Positions 11,047 to 18,803 of a stretch of DNA of 64,000 nt are shown piece after piece. Origin of the DNA: Streptomyces rishiriensis. GTDB lineage: Bacteria > Actinomycetota > Actinomycetes > Streptomycetales > Streptomycetaceae. Within the stretch, counting starts at the first letter, position 1. Every line of letters starts with the position of its first letter. The position numbers and the translations under genes are program-made. The notes under the pieces were generated by a model that was not told the origin of the DNA, did no database searches, and was given only the letters and a program-made list of their open reading frames with translations. Location of the stretch: assembly GCF_030815485.1 (NCBI RefSeq), contig NZ_JAUSWV010000002.1, positions 6,634,001 to 6,698,000 on the forward strand. The letters are read 5' to 3'.

Positions 11047-11090
11047 CCAGGACTATACATAGAGCGTATACACGCTATGTATAGTCCTGG
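11047..11090. promoter_or_regulatory. 44-bp palindrome overlapping the deacetylase start
   Basis: Perfect 16-bp arms, CCAGGACTATACATAG and CTATGTATAGTCCTGG, flank a 12-bp centre that itself contains GTATAC. Each arm holds a quasi-palindromic 10-mer (CTATACATAG at 11053-11062, CTATGTATAG at 11075-11084) with centres 22 bp apart, about two helical turns. The element is AT-rich in a very GC-rich window and overlaps a possible -10 hexamer. I read it as a repressor operator. A terminator for the upstream GH43 gene is the alternative, but there is no U-tract. Confidence 0.65.
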
Positions 11091-11121
11091 CGGTCATGCC
11101 CTCCTCAGGCCGGACGGGGCC

Positions 11122-12570
11122 TCACTGGGCGTAGAAGGTCGCGTCTCCCTTGTCCGTGGCCGTGCTCGGCGTCTGCACGTACAGCACGTAGTTGTAGTGG
11201 CGGACGTAGCGTCCGGCGTAGTTGTACGACTCGTACGAGACTCCCGCGGAGTCGGCCAGGCCGGCCCGCTGGTAGAAACTCGCGTCGGACGCGAACGCCG
11301 ACGTGCCGTCGCTCTTCTCCAGCCACACCTCGAAGTTCTTGTGGCGCAGGTAGTAGCCCGGGAAGTTCGCCGACTCCAGGGAGACCGTGCCGGTGCCCGC
11401 GAGACCGGTGACCACCCGGAACTGCGAGTCGGCGAGCGGGCTCACGCCGGCCTCGATGCGGGCGCGGTACTCCCAGTGCCGGACGAACCGGTCCGCGTAG
11501 TTGTAGGAGGAGAAACGCTTCGGGGTGACGCCGTCGGCCACCGGGATGCCGAAGTCGGGGGTGCCGTCCGCCTTCCAGTACACCTTCTGCACGCGGGTAC
11601 GGCGGTTGGGGTCGTTCAGCGGGTCACCGGTGATGTCCTTGTAGCTGCGGTCGTGGTAGACGAGGATGTCCGACTTGCCGTCCTCGGAGACTGTGAACGA
11701 GTTGTGGCCCGGCCCGTACTGCGAGGTCGAGGCGTTCGAGGTGAAGACGGGCTGCGGCCCCTTGGTCCAGGACGCGGGGTCGGTCAGGTCGGCCGTCGCG
11801 GAGGCGGTCAGCATGCCCAGGCAGTAGTTGGCGTCGGTCGCGCTCGCCGAGTAGGTCATGAAGACCTTGCCGCCGTGCTGGATCAGCGCGGGACCCTCGT
11901 TGACCTTGTACCCGATGGTCTCCCAGGAGAGCGTCGGCTGCGAGATCTCCGCCGCGGTCCCCGAGATCGTCCAGGGATTGGCCATCCTGGCGATGAACAG
12001 GCTGGTGTTGTTGTTCTCGGACGGGTTGCGCTGCGCCCAGGCGAGGTAGCGGACGCCGTTCACGACGAAGGTGGTGGAGTCGAGCGAGAAGCTCTCCCAC
12101 GTGGTCTTGATCTGGCCCTTCTCGGTCCAGGCCGCGGTGAGCGGATTGGCGCCGGTGCCCTCGAGGACGTACATCCTGATCGCCCAGATGTCACTGGTGG
12201 ACCCGGCCGCGAAGTACACGTACCACTTGCCGTCGATGAAGTGGATCTCCGGAGCCCAGATGTGGGCGCCCATGACCCCGCTGCTGTGCTTGGTCCAGAT
12301 GGTGACCTCCTGGGCCGTCGACAGGCCCTGGATGGTCGTCGCCCGGCGCAGCACGATGCGGTCGTACTCGGGGACGGTGGCGGTGAAGTAGTAGTAGCCG
12401 TCGGTGTGCTTGTAGATGTGCGGGTCGGCGCGCTGCGCCGCGATCGGGTTGGTGTACGTCACCGCGGGGGAGTCGGGCACGGCGGCCTGGGCGGGGGCGC
12501 CCACGCCGGCGACGACGGCCGCGAGGGCGACGAGGCCGGCCAGGATCAGCCGAACGGCGTTGCGTCTCAA
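11122..12570 (-). CDS. Secreted GH43 glycosidase with C-terminal AbfB (CBM42) domain
   Basis: This 482-residue secreted enzyme starts at a TTG at 12570, preceded by GGAGAACTCCC. A longer in-frame ATG lies inside the next gene and is not used. Residues 1-28 form a signal peptide ending APAQA. The GH43 five-bladed propeller spans about 33-330: the base aspartate is in RADPHIY, the structural segment is IWAPEIHFIDGKWYVYF, and the acid glutamate is in VNEGPALI. Residues 345-482 form an arabinofuranosidase-B beta-trefoil with repeated SYNYADRFVRHW and SYNYAGRYVRHY motifs that bind arabinose side chains. The likely activity is alpha-L-arabinofuranosidase or arabinanase. A second GH43 gene lies 83 bp upstream. 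Confidence 0.9.
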   Translation of the reverse strand: MRRNAVRLILAGLVALAAVVAGVGAPAQAAVPDSPAVTYTNPIAAQRADPHIYKHTDGYYYFTATVPEYDRIVLRRATTIQGLSTAQEVTIWTKHSSGVMGAHIWAPEIHFIDGKWYVYFAAGSTSDIWAIRMYVLEGTGANPLTAAWTEKGQIKTTWESFSLDSTTFVVNGVRYLAWAQRNPSENNNTSLFIARMANPWTISGTAAEISQPTLSWETIGYKVNEGPALIQHGGKVFMTYSASATDANYCLGMLTASATADLTDPASWTKGPQPVFTSNASTSQYGPGHNSFTVSEDGKSDILVYHDRSYKDITGDPLNDPNRRTRVQKVYWKADGTPDFGIPVADGVTPKRFSSYNYADRFVRHWEYRARIEAGVSPLADSQFRVVTGLAGTGTVSLESANFPGYYLRHKNFEVWLEKSDGTSAFASDASFYQRAGLADSAGVSYESYNYAGRYVRHYNYVLYVQTPSTATDKGDATFYAQ

Positions 12571-12653
12571 GGGAGTTCTCCAGACGGAGGGGGGAGGGAA
12601 GAGGGGAGGGGGGAAGCGAAGGAGGGAGGGGACAGGGGAGAAGGCGTCCGGGT

Positions 12654-14144
12654 TCAGGTGGTGGGCACGAGGCGCCACTGCTGGCAGGTGTTGTTCAGCC
12701 AGGTCCACTGCCGTACGTCCGTGCCGTTCGCGGTCCCGCAGTCGGCGACGTCGGCGACCTTGCCGCTGTTCTCGCCGACGAGCCGGACGTAGTCGCCGCT
12801 CGCGGTGAAGACCAGGCGGAAGCGCTGGCACTTGTTGTTCAGCCACGACCACTGGCGCAGGTCGGCGCCGTCGGCGGTGGAGCAGTCGGCGGTGTCCATC
12901 ACGTGGCCGGTGGCCACGTTCACCAGCCGGCTGGTGTCGTCGCCCTGGTCCTCGATCCGCCACTTCTGGTTGGTCCCGCCGGTGCAGGTCCACTGGAGGA
13001 TGTCGGCGCCGTCGGCCGTGGAACCGCCTTCGACGTCGAGGCACTTGCCGCTGTTGCGGTTGACGAGGGTGTACGACGTCGGCGTCGCGGCCGTCTCGCC
13101 GGACGGGCCGGGGAGTGTCGTGCCCGATGCGACCGGGGTGCCGAAGTTCGGCGTGCCGTCGGCGTTCCAGGTGAACTTCTGGGCGCGGGTCGTCCGGCCG
13201 TTGCCGCAGCCGCCGCTCGCGGAGGAGTTGGCGTGGTAGACGATCCAGTTCTCGGTTCCGTCGGGCGAGGTGAAGAAACCGTTGTGGCCCGGGCCGTAGA
13301 CGCCGTTGGTGTCGCTGCGCTGGAAGACGGGCGTCTGTTTCTTGGTCCAGGACGCCGGGTTCAGCGGATCGGTGCCCGTCAACTCCAGCTGGCCGAGCTT
13401 GTAGTCGGCCGTCTGGCAGTAACTGGCGGAGTAGGCGAGGAAGGTGCGGCCGTTGTGATACAGCGGTTCCGGGCCCTCGTTGACGGGTGCTCCCGACTTC
13501 TCCCAGTCCAGTGTGGGGCTGGAGATCACCGTGAAGGTGTTGCTGGAGAGCGTGTACGGGTTGCTCATCGGCGCGATCACCAGGCTCTGCGCGCTGCCGT
13601 TCACGAAACCGCTTCCGACGAGGTACAGGTTTCCGTTCGCCTGAAGCACGCTCGCGTCGATCAGCCAGCCGCCCGGTGTGAGGTTGGAGCCGGTCAGGGA
13701 GCCCTTGTAGGTGTAGGGGCCCAGCGGGTCGGTGCCGGCGCTCTCCAGGACGTGGGTGCGCTGGGAGTCGCAGCAGGCGACGCCGCCCTGGCCGGCCGAG
13801 TAGTACAGGTACCAGTGGCCGTTGAACCGGTGGATCTCCGGCGCCCAGATGTTGGTGTTGCGGGTCGAGGTGGTGTCCGACCACACCTGGACGGTGGGCG
13901 CGGTGGCCAGACCCGCCAGGGTCGGCGCCTTGCGCATGCCGAGGACGCCCGTGAACGTGGTGGTGATCAGGTAGTAGTTGCCGTCGTAGAACTCCAGCCA
14001 GGGGTCCGCGCCCTTGGCCGACTTCAGCGGGTTGGTGTACGGGCGGCCGTCGGCCGCGGCCGCCGGCTGGGTCGCCGCCACCAGGGCGACGAGCAGGGCC
14101 AGCACGCAGACGAGCAGGGGGCTGCGGCGGTACTTCCGAGGCAT
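12654..14144 (-). CDS. Secreted GH43 glycosidase with C-terminal ricin-B (CBM13) domain
   Basis: This is a 496-residue secreted enzyme. The signal peptide occupies residues 1-31 (VCVLALLVALVAATQPAAA). The GH43 domain follows to about 340, with GADPWLEF (base), GGWLIDASV (modulator aspartate), VNEGPEPLY (acid) and TNIWAPEIHRFNGHWYLYY. Residues 365-496 form a beta-trefoil lectin domain with three QxW-type repeats (QWTCTGGTNQKWRI, QWSWLNNKCQRFRL, QWTWLNNTCQQWRL). It probably attacks arabinan or arabinoxylan. The pairing with an AbfB-bearing GH43 gene directly downstream suggests the two act together on plant cell wall. ATG 14144 follows GGGACGGTCC. Confidence 0.9.
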   Translation of the reverse strand: MPRKYRRSPLLVCVLALLVALVAATQPAAAADGRPYTNPLKSAKGADPWLEFYDGNYYLITTTFTGVLGMRKAPTLAGLATAPTVQVWSDTTSTRNTNIWAPEIHRFNGHWYLYYSAGQGGVACCDSQRTHVLESAGTDPLGPYTYKGSLTGSNLTPGGWLIDASVLQANGNLYLVGSGFVNGSAQSLVIAPMSNPYTLSSNTFTVISSPTLDWEKSGAPVNEGPEPLYHNGRTFLAYSASYCQTADYKLGQLELTGTDPLNPASWTKKQTPVFQRSDTNGVYGPGHNGFFTSPDGTENWIVYHANSSASGGCGNGRTTRAQKFTWNADGTPNFGTPVASGTTLPGPSGETAATPTSYTLVNRNSGKCLDVEGGSTADGADILQWTCTGGTNQKWRIEDQGDDTSRLVNVATGHVMDTADCSTADGADLRQWSWLNNKCQRFRLVFTASGDYVRLVGENSGKVADVADCGTANGTDVRQWTWLNNTCQQWRLVPTT

Positions 14145-14184
14145 ACAGGACCGTCCCTTGTCCGTAAAAGCCTGTCCGAGGTAT

Positions 14185-14197
14185 CGAACATAGTTCG
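14185..14197. promoter_or_regulatory. CGAAC-ATA-GTTCG operator candidate upstream of the GH43 pair
   Basis: A 13-bp perfect palindrome lies 41 bp before the GH43 start at 14144, inside the 310-bp spacer 14145-14454. Polysaccharide-utilisation genes in streptomycetes are often repressed by LacI-type proteins binding CGAA...TTCG dyads, so this is a reasonable operator candidate. No cognate regulator lies next to it. Confidence 0.4.
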
Positions 14198-14328
14198 TAA
14201 CTTCGGCCAGAAGATAAGGTGCGCGCATGCCCTCGTCAATGGTTTCGACAGTCCCACGGGCCTCGGGAACCCGTCGGACCACAGGTGGCACCGCGCGGCC
14301 GGTCGTCGGCGGAACGCGCCAGGGCGCC

Positions 14329-14364
14329 CGGGCCGGTCACTGTGGACCGGGCCGGACGCCCTGG
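14329..14364. terminator. Hairpin downstream of katG
   Basis: The sequence CCAGGGCG...CGCCCTGG encloses further pairing (CCGGTC with GACCGG) and forms a long, nearly perfect stem about 90 bp after the katG stop on the minus strand. It has no U-tract, which is common for actinobacterial terminators. It lies between katG and the GH43 promoter region. Confidence 0.55.
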
Positions 14365-14454
14365 CGGTCTAGCTGTTTCTGACTGTTTCTAGCTGCTTCC
14401 GGCCGCTCTTTCCGGCCGGTCTGCTGCCTCGCGGCCTCCGGGGAGGCCGGGACG

Positions 14455-16671
14455 TCAGATCAGGTCGAACCGGTCGAGGTTCGAGACCTTGACCCACGCG
14501 GCGACGAAGTCGTTCACGAACTTCGCCTTCGCGTCGTCGCTCGCGTAGACCTCGGCGAGCGCGCGCAGCTCGGAGTTCGAGCCGAAGACCAGGTCGGCGC
14601 GGGTGCCGGTCCACTTGACCTCGCCCGTGGCGGCGTCGCGGCCCTCGAAGGTGGCCTGGTCCGCGGAGGTCGACGACCACGTCGTGCCCAGGTCGAGCAG
14701 GTTGACGAAGAAGTCGTTGGTCAGCTTGCCCGGCGTGTCGGTGAAGACGCCGTGCGAGGACTGGCCGTGGTTGGCGCCCAGCACGCGCAGGCCACCGACC
14801 AGGACGGTCAGCTCGGGGGCGCTCAGCGTCAGCAGGTTCGCCTTGTCGAGCAGCAGGAACTCGGCCGGCAGGCGGTTGCCCTTGCCGAGGTAGTTGCGGA
14901 AACCGTCGGCGGTCGGCTCGAGGGCGGCGAACGACTCGACGTCCGTCTGCTCCTGCGTGGCGTCGACCCGGCCCGGCGTGAAGGGGACCTCCACGGCGTG
15001 GCCGGCGTCGGCCGCGGCCTTCTCCACGGCGGCGGCGCCACCGAGGATGATCAGGTCGGCCAGCGAGACCTTCTTCGCGCCGGAGTTGAACTCCTGCTGG
15101 ATGCCCTCCAGGACGCGCAGCACCTGGGCCAGCTCGTCCGGGTTGTTGACCTCCCAGCCGCGCTGCGGCTCGAGGCGGATGCGGGCGCCGTTGGCGCCGC
15201 CGCGCTTGTCGCTGCCGCGGTGGGTGGAGGCCGACGCCCACGCGGTGGACACCAGCTGCGAGACGCTCAGCCCCGAGTCGAGGACCTTGGCCTTGAGCGC
15301 CGCGATGTCCTCGGCGCCGATGACCTCGCCCTCGGCCTCCGGCAGCGGGTCCTGCCACAGCAGGGTCTCCGCCGGGACCTCCGGGCCGAGGTACAGGGAC
15401 TTCGGGCCCAGGTCACGGTGGGTCAGCTTGTACCAGGCGCGGGCGAAGGCGTCCGCGAACTCGGCCGGGTTCTCGTGGAAGCGGCGCGAGATCTCGCCGT
15501 AGATCGGGTCGAAGCGCAGCGCCAGGTCGGTGGTGAGCATCGTCGGAAGCTTCTTCTTCGACGCGTCGTGCGCGTCGGGGATGATCGCCTCGGCGTCCTT
15601 GGCCACCCACTGCTTGGCGCCGGCCGGGGACTCCGACAGTTCCCACTCGAAGCCGAAGAGGATGTCGAAGAAGTCGTTGCTCCACTGGGTGGGCTTGGTG
15701 GTCCAGGTGACCTCCAGACCACTGGTGATGGCGTCGCCGCCCTTGCCGGTGCCGAAGGTGGACTTCCAGCCCAGGCCCTGCTGCGCGAGGGCGGCGGCCT
15801 CGGGGTCGTCGCCGACGTTGTCCGCCGGACCGGCGCCGTGGGTCTTGCCGAAGGTGTGACCACCGGCGATCAGGGCGACGGTCTCCTCGTCGTTCATCGC
15901 CATGCGGCGGAACGTCTCGCGGATGTCGCGGGCCGAGGCCAGCGGGTCCGGGTTGCCGTTGGGGCCCTCGGGGTTGACGTAGATGAGGCCCATCTGGACG
16001 GCGCCGAGCGGGCTCTCCAGCTCGCGGTCGCCGGTGTAGCGCTGGTCGTCGAGCCAGGTGGTCTCCGGGCCCCAGTACACGTCCTCGTCGGCCTCCCAGA
16101 CGTCCGCGCGGCCGCCGGCGAAGCCGAAGGTCTCGAAGCCCATCGTCTCCAGCGCGACGTTGCCCGTGAGGATCAGGAGGTCGGCCCAGGAGATGGACTG
16201 GCCGTACTTCTTCTTGACCGGCCACAGCAGACGGCGGGCCTTGTCGAGGTTGGCGTTGTCCGGCCAGCTGTTCAGGGGCGCGAAGCGCTGCTGCCCGCGG
16301 CCACCGCCGCCGCGGCCGTCGCTGATGCGGTAGGTGCCGGCGCTGTGCCAGGCCATACGTACCATCAGCGGGCCGTAGTTGCCGAAGTCGGCGGGCCACC
16401 AGTCCTGCGAAGTGGTCAGCACTTCGGCGATGTCCTGTTTCACGGCCGCCAGGTCGAGGGCCTCGAACGCCGCGGCGTAGTCGAACTCCGCACCCAGCGG
16501 GTTCGCCACGACGGGGTCCTTGGCGAGGATCTTCAGGTTGAGGCGCTCCGGCCACCACTGACGGTTGCCGCCGCCCTGGGTCGGGTGCGCGGCACGACCG
16601 TGCGCGACCGGGCAGCCGCCTGCCTCCGCCGCCTTCGGCTCGGTCACGATCGCATCATGGTTCTCGGTCAT
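14455..16671 (-). CDS. katG: Catalase-peroxidase KatG
   Basis: This 738-residue haem enzyme dismutates hydrogen peroxide and has peroxidase activity. The distal site is Arg105, Trp108 and His109 (VRMAWHSAGTYR). The proximal haem ligand is His272 (AGGHTFGKTHGA). Trp108, Tyr231 (GLIYVNPEG) and Met257 (FRRMAMN) can form the covalent Met-Tyr-Trp adduct needed for catalase activity. Ser317 in DAITSG matches the residue mutated in isoniazid-resistant mycobacteria. The second, non-haem peroxidase-like half is complete. The start is preceded by AGGATTCCCCC. The fur-family gene lies 66 bp upstream on the same strand, the usual arrangement for redox-regulated katG. Confidence 0.97.
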   Translation of the reverse strand: MTENHDAIVTEPKAAEAGGCPVAHGRAAHPTQGGGNRQWWPERLNLKILAKDPVVANPLGAEFDYAAAFEALDLAAVKQDIAEVLTTSQDWWPADFGNYGPLMVRMAWHSAGTYRISDGRGGGGRGQQRFAPLNSWPDNANLDKARRLLWPVKKKYGQSISWADLLILTGNVALETMGFETFGFAGGRADVWEADEDVYWGPETTWLDDQRYTGDRELESPLGAVQMGLIYVNPEGPNGNPDPLASARDIRETFRRMAMNDEETVALIAGGHTFGKTHGAGPADNVGDDPEAAALAQQGLGWKSTFGTGKGGDAITSGLEVTWTTKPTQWSNDFFDILFGFEWELSESPAGAKQWVAKDAEAIIPDAHDASKKKLPTMLTTDLALRFDPIYGEISRRFHENPAEFADAFARAWYKLTHRDLGPKSLYLGPEVPAETLLWQDPLPEAEGEVIGAEDIAALKAKVLDSGLSVSQLVSTAWASASTHRGSDKRGGANGARIRLEPQRGWEVNNPDELAQVLRVLEGIQQEFNSGAKKVSLADLIILGGAAAVEKAAADAGHAVEVPFTPGRVDATQEQTDVESFAALEPTADGFRNYLGKGNRLPAEFLLLDKANLLTLSAPELTVLVGGLRVLGANHGQSSHGVFTDTPGKLTNDFFVNLLDLGTTWSSTSADQATFEGRDAATGEVKWTGTRADLVFGSNSELRALAEVYASDDAKAKFVNDFVAAWVKVSNLDRFDLI

Positions 16672-16737
16672 GGGGGAATCCTTCTGGCTGGTCGGATCAC
16701 ATGCTCGCGTACCGCAGGTCTCGGGTCCTGCGGGCGC

Positions 16738-17175
16738 TCAGGTGCTGCGGGCGGTGGAACAGTCGGGGCACAGGCCCCAGTAGATGACCTCGGCCTCGTC
16801 TATGGCGAAGCCGCGGTCGTCGGAGGCTGTCAGACAGGGGGCGTGGCCGACGGCGCAGTCGACGTCGGCCACCGCGCCGCAGGACCGGCAGACGAGGTGA
16901 TGGTGGTTGTCCCCCACGCGTCCCTCGAACCGGGCGGGGCTGCCCGGCGGCTCGAGCCGGCGCACCAGTCCCGCGGTGGTCAGCGCGTGCAGGGCGTCGT
17001 ACACCGCCTGGAGGGAGATGTGGCCCACGCGGTCGCGCACTCCGGAGGCGAGGGCCTCGACGCCGAGGTGGTCGCCCTTGCGGACGGTCTCGAGCAGCGC
17101 CACACGGGCGGCCGTCACCCGCAGGCCGGCACCGCGCAGCTCGTCGGCGGTGGTCGGTGTACGGGGTGCTGTCAT
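16738..17175 (-). CDS. furA: Fur family repressor (FurA/CatR type)
   Basis: This 145-residue Fur-family protein has an N-terminal winged helix (GLRVTAARVALLETVRK, then HISLQAVYDALHALTTAGLV). Its C-terminal metal site includes His91-93, Cys96 and Cys99 (HHHLVCRSCG). A second pair, Cys136 and Cys139 (CPDC), probably completes the structural zinc. Proteins of this type linked to katG act as peroxide-responsive repressors that control katG and themselves. The gene is immediately upstream of katG and probably cotranscribed with it. The short length and missing C-terminal extension match other actinobacterial FurA/CatR proteins. Confidence 0.92.
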   Translation of the reverse strand: MTAPRTPTTADELRGAGLRVTAARVALLETVRKGDHLGVEALASGVRDRVGHISLQAVYDALHALTTAGLVRRLEPPGSPARFEGRVGDNHHHLVCRSCGAVADVDCAVGHAPCLTASDDRGFAIDEAEVIYWGLCPDCSTARST

Positions 17176-17185
17176 GACGTCCAGG

Positions 17186-17222
17186 CTACTTTATAAACAC
17201 GAATCATTCAAGAAAACGAACA
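17186..17222. promoter_or_regulatory. AT-rich furA-katG promoter/operator
   Basis: Immediately upstream of furA is an AT-rich block containing TTTATAAA and GAATCATTCAAG. It stands out against the surrounding GC content. FurA proteins are known to bind AT-rich sites overlapping their own promoter, so this is the expected operator. The exact -10 and -35 hexamers are not clear to me. Confidence 0.5.
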
Positions 17223-17246
17223 GTGCAAGTCTGGGAAACGGCAGAT

Positions 17247-17294
17247 GTCGCGGCGCAGATCACGGCACATGTCGCGGCGCAGGTCGCGGCGCAG
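17247..17294. repeat. Four 12-bp tandem repeats
   Basis: Four consecutive 12-mers with consensus GTCGCGGCGCAG occupy the furA-PLP enzyme spacer. Units 1, 3 and 4 are identical; unit 2 (ATCACGGCACAT) is diverged. They are followed by GTCATGACCC. No coding role is apparent. Confidence 0.85.
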
Positions 17295-17307
17295 GTCATG
17301 ACCCGCG

Positions 17308-18546
17308 TCAGAGGAACGAGGCCAGCCCGTCGAGGAGCCGGTCGACGTCCTCGGTGTCGTTGTAGGGCGCGAGTCCCACCCGTAGCGCGGGATCGTCGAG
17401 CTTCAGCGCGGTGAAGGCCTCGTAGGCGTAGAACGAGCCCGCCGGGGCCACGACACCCCGGGCGGCGAGATGCGCCTGAGCCGCGCGTGCGTCCCGGCCC
17501 TCGAAACTCATCAGAACCGTCGGGGTGCGGTCCCTGGCCCGCGAGTGGACGGTGACGGCGTCCCCCAGCGCGCGCAGCCCTTCCTCCACCCGGGCGCGCA
17601 CCGCGTTCTCGTGGTCGTGCAGGGACCGCAGCGACCGCGCCAGCCGCTCCCGGCGCGGCACCGCCGTCCCCGGCGCGTCCCCGGGCGCCCCCGGTCGCCC
17701 CTGCCCGGTCGGGTCGAGCGCGGCCAGGAAGTCCACGGCCGCGGTGGCGCCCGCCAGGATCTCGTAGGGCAGCGTCCCGAACTCGAAGCGCTCCGGCACG
17801 GTGTCCGGCGACGGCAGCAGCTTGTCCGGGACGAGCGCCTCCAGGACGTCGGCCGGTCCGGCGAGCACCGCGCAGTGCGGACCGAGGAACTTGTACGGCG
17901 AGCAGACGAACAGGTCGGCCCCCAGCGCGGGCACGTCCACCAGGTGATGCGCGGCGTAGTGCACCCCGTCCACGAACACCAGGGCGCCGGCCTCGTGGGC
18001 CAGGTCGGCGATCCGGCGCACCGGCGGCCTGGTGCCCAGCACGTTCGAGGCCGCCGTCACCGCGACCAGCCGGGTGCGGGACGACAGAGCCCGCTCGTAG
18101 GAGCCGAGGTCGAGTTCCGTGCTCGCGCCGTCGATCTCGATCCAGCGGACGACGGCCCCGGCGCGCTCGGCCGCCTGGATCCAGGGGCGCACATTGGCGT
18201 CGTGATCGAGCCGGCTGAGGACGATCTCGTCGCCGGGCCGCCAGTCCTTGGCCAGGGTCCGGGAGAAGTCGTAGGTGAGCTGCGTGGCGCTGCGCCCGTG
18301 CACGACGCCGCTCTCCGGCACGCCCAGCAGATCGGCGTAGGCGGCCCGGAAGCCGGTGACGGCTTCTTCGGCGTTGCGTTCGGAGGCGCTGACCAGCCCC
18401 CGGTTGGACAGCGGACCGGTCAACGTCCTGGTGACGGCCTCGGCGACCGGGGTGGGGGTCTGTGTCCCACCCGGCCCGTCGAAGAAGGCGAGACCCTGTG
18501 CGAGGGACGGGAAATGCGCCCGGAGGGCGGCGATGTCGATGGCCAT
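17308..18546 (-). CDS. Cysteine desulfurase-like aminotransferase class V protein
   Basis: This is a 412-residue PLP-dependent fold-type I enzyme of the cysteine desulfurase-like group. The N-terminus reads IAALRAHFPSLAQGLAFFDG. The schiff-base lysine is in CSPYKFLGPH, and the PLP aspartate is in VFVDGVHYAAH. There is no cysteine in the flexible-loop position typical of IscS/SufS, so assignment as a true sulfur donor is doubtful. ATG 18546 was chosen because family homology begins there; upstream in-frame residues are proline-rich and unlike the family. A low-complexity stretch (GRPGAPGDAPGTAVPRR) at about 285-301 extends a surface loop. It has no obvious operon partner. Confidence 0.82.
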   Translation of the reverse strand: MAIDIAALRAHFPSLAQGLAFFDGPGGTQTPTPVAEAVTRTLTGPLSNRGLVSASERNAEEAVTGFRAAYADLLGVPESGVVHGRSATQLTYDFSRTLAKDWRPGDEIVLSRLDHDANVRPWIQAAERAGAVVRWIEIDGASTELDLGSYERALSSRTRLVAVTAASNVLGTRPPVRRIADLAHEAGALVFVDGVHYAAHHLVDVPALGADLFVCSPYKFLGPHCAVLAGPADVLEALVPDKLLPSPDTVPERFEFGTLPYEILAGATAAVDFLAALDPTGQGRPGAPGDAPGTAVPRRERLARSLRSLHDHENAVRARVEEGLRALGDAVTVHSRARDRTPTVLMSFEGRDARAAQAHLAARGVVAPAGSFYAYEAFTALKLDDPALRVGLAPYNDTEDVDRLLDGLASFL

Positions 18547-18712
18547 GGCCCCGACTCTGACACCCGGGGACGGGACCCACCAGGGAGCCACGACGGCCAC
18601 GGCCTCGGTGCCCTACCGGTCCCTTCCGCAGGTGAGCCGGCCCGGCCCCCGGAGGGACACGCCGCGGCACCGGGCCCGTGCTTGCGCCCCCGGGGACCCG
18701 TTCGTGGAAACC

Positions 18713-18748
18713 CGCGACGAATCACGCGATGAATCACGCGACGAATGC
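18713..18748. repeat. Three 12-bp tandem repeats
   Basis: The units CGCGACGAATCA, CGCGATGAATCA and CGCGACGAATGC follow one another in the spacer between the divergent PLP enzyme and SGNH hydrolase genes. This is the same period as the array at 17247 but an unrelated sequence. Confidence 0.85.
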
Positions 18749-18803
18749 CGGACAGAGGACTACGACTGACCTGACCTGACCTGTGACGTCGAGAGGTCCT
18801 CGC

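Noticed and set aside
11122..13884. A single 920-residue frame covering both GH43 genes
   Set aside because: Its N-terminal half is a shadow of the ricin-domain GH43 gene; the true start is the TTG at 12570 with ribosome-binding site and signal peptide.
17308..18546. Assignment as a true IscS/SufS cysteine desulfurase
   Set aside because: The catalytic cysteine loop is not seen, and there is no Fe-S assembly or sulfur-transfer gene beside it.
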